Source: Siderastrea radians
Lineage: Eukaryota > Cnidaria > Anthozoa > Scleractinia > Rhizangiidae
Direction of reading: 5' to 3'
Length of the DNA stretch: 64,000 nucleotides
NCBI GenBank assembly: GCA_964017195.1
Contig: OZ024898.1
Coordinates: 4,866,482-4,930,481, forward strand
Part shown: positions 58,401 through 64,000 of the stretch, piece by piece
How positions within the stretch are numbered: the first letter of the stretch is position 1
Layout of the letters: each line of letters begins with the position of its first letter
Notes under the pieces: generated by a model
Told to the model about the DNA's origin: nothing
The model's input: only the letters and a program-made list of their open reading frames with translations
Database searches by the model: none
Translations under genes and position numbers: made by a program

Positions 58401-61400
58401 AAACTACTCATAGCACGGTAACATTTTAAATGCTATTTGAAACATCTCACTCTATTTCACTTGCCCAAGTGACCCCGCGATGAAATTCTCAAGCATTCTC
58501 AAGAAAATTAATTTCAAATCTCGTAAAAGTATGCTAGAAACGGGCGCCATTTTGTTTTGAACTGACATGAAGCGTCTTTTTAATTGAAATATGGATAACT
58601 TCAAATCCAATTTTCTCTCGCGGGGTCAGCTTGGGAGCAAAAGTAACGATAAGTGCTTCTTATCTGTTCTCAAAATGTGACAGTGCTGCAAGTATTTTTT
58701 GGTAACTTAATTTTTGCACTTACTGCTCGAACGTTGAGCGGAAATCGTCTTATACTAGCATAATAAGGTCTGAGGCTTTTGTGATGTGATGTACACTATT
58801 TCACCTACAGACTATAGGATACTGCCCAGCATTACTGTAAACACAGATTTAGAGAGTCCAGGAATCCAGGTGGTCATAATCAGACATCCTTGTGAAGTGT
58901 GAGGTATTTTAGGGTGCATGAACACACTGAGTCATACATGATGTTCAGTTAATTGGCAGAGAGGGTTTGAATTCTTTTAGAAACCTCGACAGTTGACCCA
59001 TATGGCTGGTGCTGGTGAGTATAAAACATGGACTGGGTATAAAATGTGGATCTGACTGAGCATGAAATGCGAAGTGAGTTTAAAAATTGCTGTACTGACC
59101 CACAAATCTCAAAAAATGTTACTTTCATTTTTTCAGTTTTCTCCAGTGCTATTAAGTTGTCAAAAACTAAATCGTGCTTCCCTGGCTGTTTAAGCTGTTT
59201 AAGGTTCGAGTCGAACGCTAACAAACCTAAACATTGCCAATTCAAAGTGTAGACATAATTTCAACTGTGCAATTGATTGCTAACATATTGCACTTCAAAT
59301 TTGGAGATGACTTTCAAGCCACATCTTTGGTTTTCACATTCAATCTGAATTTCAAAATTAACAAAATCATTTATTAATTATTTTTCTATTTCGTGACATC
59401 AGGTTAATCATGACCAAAAGTACAAATTAATGCAAAACAAAACAGCCACGAAAGAACTCAACGTTTCACCTGGAGCGGCTCTTTCGAGAGAAAAAAAATT
59501 GTCTTCGCACAAACATTCAATTTCTTATCATTCCATTCATTTCACAGTCTGAGAGCCAATTTTGCACCCACTGAATTAAATTCAGTCCACATTTTATTCT
59601 TGGTGTGTACTACGTCAGTCCATTTGCTTTAACGGTGTTTGACTAAGAAACCTGCTTAAACGGCTGGGGAAGCAAGATGTCGTCTTCAACTTTAACTGTC
59701 TTTAGCAGCTTTAATAATTCTATGGGTTTGTTTTGCAGATTTTCATTCTTCTTGAAAAGGGATGAGGTAAGTCGAGGTTACGTGACATCAGGCAAGCAAG
59801 TCGCTTTGGGCTTCAAAAGTACCATCTAGCTGATAATTTCCAACGTACAACTCCAGAACTCCCAAGCTCAAATGTGTGACAATTCCACTCTCAACCTCTT
59901 TGTACAAAAACTATGTTTAAACATAATCTCCCTCTTTTCAATTCAAAGTTCCTTGTTGCTGCCTGATTCTGAAATAATTTTCAGAATTTTCAAAGCTATA
60001 TTTTAAATTATTGAAAGAAATACTGTAAATGAAAGATACCCAACTCAAAAGCACTGGAGAAAACTGAAAAAAGTAGCATCAGTTCTTTGAGATTTATTGG
60101 TCAGTACAGCAATTTTTAAAATCAGTCCACATTTTATACTCAGCCCGCGTTTTATACCGGCCAGTACGTAGTCCGCAGTCCTTCAGACCGCCAGTCTGCA
60201 GTCCGTGTTTTGTGCTGACTATGTCTAATGCCTTACTCTGGTTTCTTCAGCATGAAGCGACTAGGAGACACTACTTCCCCTTGGATGGTATTCTAGCTCA
60301 TCGCAGGGTTTCCCATATTAATTCTTGTCGGCACCCATTTATAGTCTCTCTGGTACATCTGGGTTAGAGAGGGACAATGTGAAGTAAAGTTTCTTATCTA
60401 AGGAAAAACAAACATGACACTGGACATGGAAACCAGCTTTGAAAAACGGACCCTGTGATCTTCCTGTATGACTGTCTGATGTGGTCACCAATATATACAT
60501 CACTGAGCATCCACAACAAATTTAAAGCCAACATCGAGGTTATTTCTGGGGGCTGAGGTGGAGTCCCCAACAGTGTAGAATCATTTGAATTTTCCAAGGT
60601 ATGATCAATGAGTTTTAAGGTTGATTCCAAATGAAATGTACGTTTTAGGAAGAATGTGTGGTTCCAGAAAATATCCATACCCCACCACAGAGGGTCATTG
60701 GAAATTCTGAGGAGGACAGGGTCTTAAAGGCCAAATTTTTTTAAAGAAAAGTATGAGCCTAAACTGGAATTTCCAGAGGGGTGGGGGGTTCAAACCAAAA
60801 AAACCTCCAGGGGGGAGTATGGCCATTTTCTGGAACAACACAATTAAAATAAAATCCTACCCTCTGACAGGAATGCTGTTTTGCTTGGCAACATCACAAA
60901 CAGCTTCAAACCTTTGCAGACTTTCTGATATGGAGCAGTTTATATTCTTTCTTTGAGTGGAAACAAATTATTAGTAGAAAACAATTTATTCATGTGACAT
61001 CAATGACAGTTACAGTCAGGGTTTTCAAGAGGAATCTGAGTAGGTGGAGAATGAACTACTCGCACTGAAGGCACAAGATTCTAGGGGAGTCCGGGGGCAT
61101 GCTCCCCCGGAACATTTTGAAAGTTTGGGACTCTTACCATGCAATTCCTGCATTCTAGAGCAAGAATTAAGGTATTTGAACAGAACAGGAAACACAAATC
61201 ACTGCTGAAATTATTTAGAATTCAGACAAGATTCTTTTACTTTTCATGAATATAATTCTTGGCCAATCCAAGGCTCGTGATTTGTGGCGAATGTTTCTCA
61301 TGTTAGTCGTAAAGTATGAGGTCATTTCTCAATCAAATAGGCAAGAGAGTCAAGTGACAAGAATAAAAGAAGTGATCACTGAGGACACGATGTCTTCAGT

Positions 61401-63632
61401 TGATATTTTAGACAAATTCCCCTTACTAGTTCCATAAGAAATGTATGGAGATCGGTCATGAGAAGAAGCATTTTTATGTCAAGGCTTTAAGGGTTAAACA
61501 ACAAGTTTAAGAGAGATTTAAGCATTGCTCCTTTATTTCTAACCTGCTGAAGGACTCTGATGCTGCTCCAAAAATTGCCACTTCCTTAACACCACTCTCC
61601 ATCTACAGTTGACGTCAAGGAAGAACTTTGAAAATTAACTGGTAAATGTTATTAAAGGAACTATGTCACAACATTTTCATTCATTTTTCTGATCTGACAA
61701 AATTATTTTCTCATTGAAGGAAACCTCAAAATAATAGTATTCTAAGGTAGAAAAACACCAAAGAAGTTAGTAAATAATAAGCCAAAACTAAACAAGGATG
61801 GTTACAACTGAGGGAGATTAAGACGGATTACGAATGACAAACTTGACAATTTTTTTCAAACTGCGTGATCCGTGACGTAGCTCCTTTAATAATCACTAAT
61901 TCTGAGTTGCTGAAGATACTGACGGCAAATTCCAAGACAAAATAGTGACAACAACTTGTAACAACCAAAAAAACTGTCAGAAGTCATTTGAAACTGCACC
62001 ACACTTCAAATCCCCACTCCAAAAGTTAACCTAAAGGAGGGAGGATGATTCATTTTAGAGCATGGAGTAGTCACCTGTCAAAAGATAAAAAAGGCTTAGT
62101 TTGTATTATCGCTTGCTCTTCAGTTGAGTTTGAAGGGGCGATTGACGATTAAAAAACAAAATAAAATAATACAAGCAAAATGAATCAAATGCACTGATTG
62201 CAGTTACAGCCAATGAACATGACCTGTAAGAAAGTTTTGAGCTTCACAGCTTTCAAGTTTTTGAAAGGCAGGGATCTTTAACATGTAGTTAAAGAGTCAA
62301 TATTAACAAGAACTGACCGCTGCTTGAAATCCTTTGAGGTTTGGAGTTAGAGCTGGATATGAAACACCTGGATTCCTCTTTATTCCTTTCATGACTTGCT
62401 CATGGTCAGCCATCTGTTAGGTATTAATCAATTATTTGAGATTAAGACATCTAACAACTATAATCCAGCTGATAAAAACAAGAAATTCAAAGCCTTTTAG
62501 GAATTTATTTACATTTAAATTTGATGAACTTGCAAAATCATATGACATAAATGCAAGCTTGGAATGCAATTATTGGAGGTAAATACTAATTATGATAAAA
62601 ATGACTTTTTAAGGTTACATTCCAGGACGTTGGACTTTTTTTGGGGTTCAGTGTGAGTCCAATTGGACTTTTTAAGGGTTTGCACCATACACACCACCCC
62701 AACTCAATGGGTACAGCAGCTGGGTACAGCAGCACAGACTAAAAGGGTGGTATAATTAGCAGATATTTATGCTTAATACCTGTGGAACCCACTTGGGTGA
62801 AACAAAACTGGTTGCTTCAATTGATTGAAGGCCAGTGTCTGAGAGCAGGTCAATCAACTTAATCTTCGTTTCAGTTGGAACAAGCCTCTGTAAAGAAAAG
62901 TACAACTAAACCATTTAATACAACCAAGACAACTACATAATTACTGCTACAATGCCATTAGCTTACTGTGCCCTACTAATAATGATTGGCGGTGGTAAAA
63001 AAATATATTGGTTTTCTGTTACAAACTATGTTTCTTAGGTGCCATTTACATGAGTTATTTCATCCCGGGATGAGTTTCATCCCGGGATGACTTGTATCTC
63101 ATCCTGGGATGACTTTCATCTCGGTGTCTGGTCATTTACCTTTGAGTGTTTACGTGATTTGGAACAAAAACGTGTTCGCCCCGGGATGATTTCATCCCGG
63201 TGCTGAAGACCGGGATGAAATCAGGCGAACGCGTTTTTGCTCCAAATCATGTAAACACTCACAGGTAAATGACCAGACACCGAGATGAAAGTCATCCCAG
63301 GGTGAAATACAAGTCATCCCGGGATGAAACTCATCCCGGGGATGAAATAACTCATGTAAACGGGGCCTTAGATGACAACTAGTCCATGCCAAAGTCACTA
63401 GAGCTAACTTGGTATAACACAGATTTCACAGCCAAATCACAACTTAAACTGTTTTTCGTATGTACAACATATTTTTTTTGGCCAGTACATCCCACCCCAA
63501 ATGTCCAAGGAGTAACTCCACCCCTCTCCACTGGGACCAGTGACAAGTGCATTCACATACCTTTTCATTCTGAAGACCATCTCTAGGTCCCACTTCAACA
63601 ATTTTGACCTTCTTCACCAGCTGGCTGACAGG
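55475..63632 (-). CDS. HMGCL: Hydroxymethylglutaryl-CoA lyase, 5'-partial
   Basis: Splits HMG-CoA into acetyl-CoA and acetoacetate in leucine breakdown and ketogenesis, normally in mitochondria. Ten exons, all with GT-AG introns and matching phases: 63,632-63,561; 62,887-62,780; 62,413-62,318; 61,602-61,544; 60,950-60,861; 58,045-57,982; 57,706-57,634; 57,308-57,193; 56,457-56,332; 55,591-55,475. Together 306 codons plus stop (human protein 325). Seen: [15 protein letters not shown] with the catalytic Arg-Asp, [46 protein letters not shown], the metal-binding [12 protein letters not shown], the catalytic-cysteine loop [14 protein letters not shown], and [13 protein letters not shown]. The C-terminus reads [13 protein letters not shown] and lacks the CKL peroxisomal signal of the human enzyme. 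Exon(s) for the targeting peptide lie beyond 64,000. Confidence 0.95.
55946..56124. mobile_element. Fold-back MITE in HMGCL intron
   Basis: Arms of about 80 bp starting GGATTTATCAACTCAGTTGA and then AAGGTAAATTGGTCACCG, mirrored at the right side. It interrupts the stretch shared with 52,530-52,840, where it is absent. Confidence 0.9.
56041..56068 (+). ncRNA. Hammerhead-like core in fold-back MITE
   Basis: CTGACGA, then GGGCT/GGCTC that can pair with wobbles, then CGAAACGTC. The order and spacing fit a minimal hammerhead with a one-pair stem III. The surrounding long palindrome offers a competing fold. Confidence 0.4.
56125..56331. repeat. CAGT microsatellite with duplicated exon tail
   Basis: CAGT/CGGT repeats occur in two blocks. 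A 107-bp unit (56,157-56,263 and 56,264-56,370) includes the last 39 bases of the adjacent HMGCL exon and its splice donor, so 56,225-56,263 is a decoy copy lying inside the intron. Confidence 0.9.
57414..57562. mobile_element. Small MITE in HMGCL intron
   Basis: TAGCTTTGCTTTATC and ATTTTGTCACTTTGAT are mirrored at the right end (ATCAAAGTGACAAAAT, GATAAAGGAAAGCTA). The loop carries the hammerhead-like core below. Confidence 0.8.
57466..57499 (-). ncRNA. Hammerhead-like core with intact CTGATGA
   Basis: Minus strand: CTGATGA, then a GACC/GGTC stem, then GAAACATC. Both core boxes are canonical; stem III would be a C-A mismatch, so activity is doubtful. Confidence 0.4.
58350..58749. mobile_element. 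400-bp MITE in HMGCL intron
   Basis: Ends GACGGATTCCGCTCAACGTT, mirrored by AACGTTGAGCGGAAATCGTC. Arms of about 90-100 bp with diverged positions. Confidence 0.85.
58985..60175. repeat. 1.2-kb inverted repeat in HMGCL intron
   Basis: The left arm (GAGTATAAAACATGGACT, TTAAAAATTGCTGTACTG, CAGTTTTCTCCAGTGCT) is mirrored at about 60,025-60,160. The arms are about 140 bp and the interior about 0.85 kb, with no gene. Confidence 0.75.
63038..63367. mobile_element. Near-perfect palindromic MITE, TTA duplication
   Basis: Almost the whole 330 bp folds on itself. TTA lies on both sides (63,035-63,037 and 63,368-63,370), ends GGTGCCATTTACATGAG and the inverse of CTCATGTAAACGGGGCC. The arms contain repeated palindromes CATCCCGGGATGA. 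Tourist/Harbinger-type MITE by target size. Confidence 0.9.
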
Positions 63633-64000
63633 CTGAACAGAAAAATAAGTGAGATTCCTCAAGTAAGTGAAACATGGTTTGACTTCTGTCAGGCAGCAAA
63701 TGTTAAGTTGGTTATTCTATTTTGAGCACAGTTGAACACCCAGGAGGGGGAGTGGGGGGGAGTGGGTTACTTGAGTAGGTTTTGGGTGGGTGGGTGCCAC
63801 CTGGGTCTCTGAATTTGGAGAAGGGCATTGAAATCACCATTCACACCTCCCCGTCATTTTAACCCTTTAAGCCCCAATAGTGACAAGCATCTAATTTCTC
63901 CTAACAATATCCCTACTTGATCAAACATTCAGGTCACGAGAATAAAGGAAATGATCACCAAACATGAAATAATGTCTTGATCTTTGTGCAATAAGAAATG
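63633..64000. other. HMGCL intron, start not in window
   Basis: No upstream exon seen. A G-rich run lies near 63,745-63,795. Confidence 0.5.

Overview
This looks like a window of metazoan nuclear DNA. It is AT-rich, has few genes and is packed with transposon-derived repeats. One gene has ten visible exons with GT-AG introns, two genes are single-exon, and retroelements (one LINE, one Penelope-like) sit among many short inverted-repeat elements. An anthozoan cnidarian such as a stony coral fits best; that is inference from repeat style and gene content, not a proof.

Region by region. 1-2.5 kb: a 32-bp minisatellite. 3-10.3 kb: two diverged copies of a noncoding module, each followed by a fold-back element, then a 3.3-kb interval holding nested inverted repeats. 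10.3-17.4 kb: a large palindrome with two near-identical arms of about 2.5 kb around a 238-bp spacer. 18.6-23.3 kb: an intronless LicD/fukutin-like gene with its flanks. 24.1-30.7 kb: a repeat block with several nested DNA transposons; a shorter, inverted copy lies at 52.9-54.4 kb and preserves empty sites for three of the insertions. 32.2-37 kb: gene-less copies of the LicD upstream flank, one split by a Harbinger-like element. 37.3-45.2 kb: two adjacent elements that share the same 9-bp target duplication; the first contains a decayed Penelope-like element. 45.5-52.5 kb: the second LicD-like gene with its flanks, interrupted by a decayed 3.2-kb LINE. 55.5-63.6 kb, minus strand: HMG-CoA lyase, with its 5' end beyond the window.

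The two LicD-like genes are paralogues made by segmental duplication: both flanks are shared, and the LINE, a LINE tail and other insertions are present in one copy but not the other. They encode predicted type II membrane proteins of the LicD/fukutin group, probably Golgi or ER. HMG-CoA lyase is a mitochondrial enzyme of leucine breakdown and ketone-body formation and is unrelated to them. No operon-like organisation is expected or seen. The most interesting material is structural: the palindrome, the back-to-back 9-bp-TSD elements, the empty-site/filled-site pairs, and five hammerhead-ribozyme-like cores, one of them downstream of the Penelope remnant in the same orientation.
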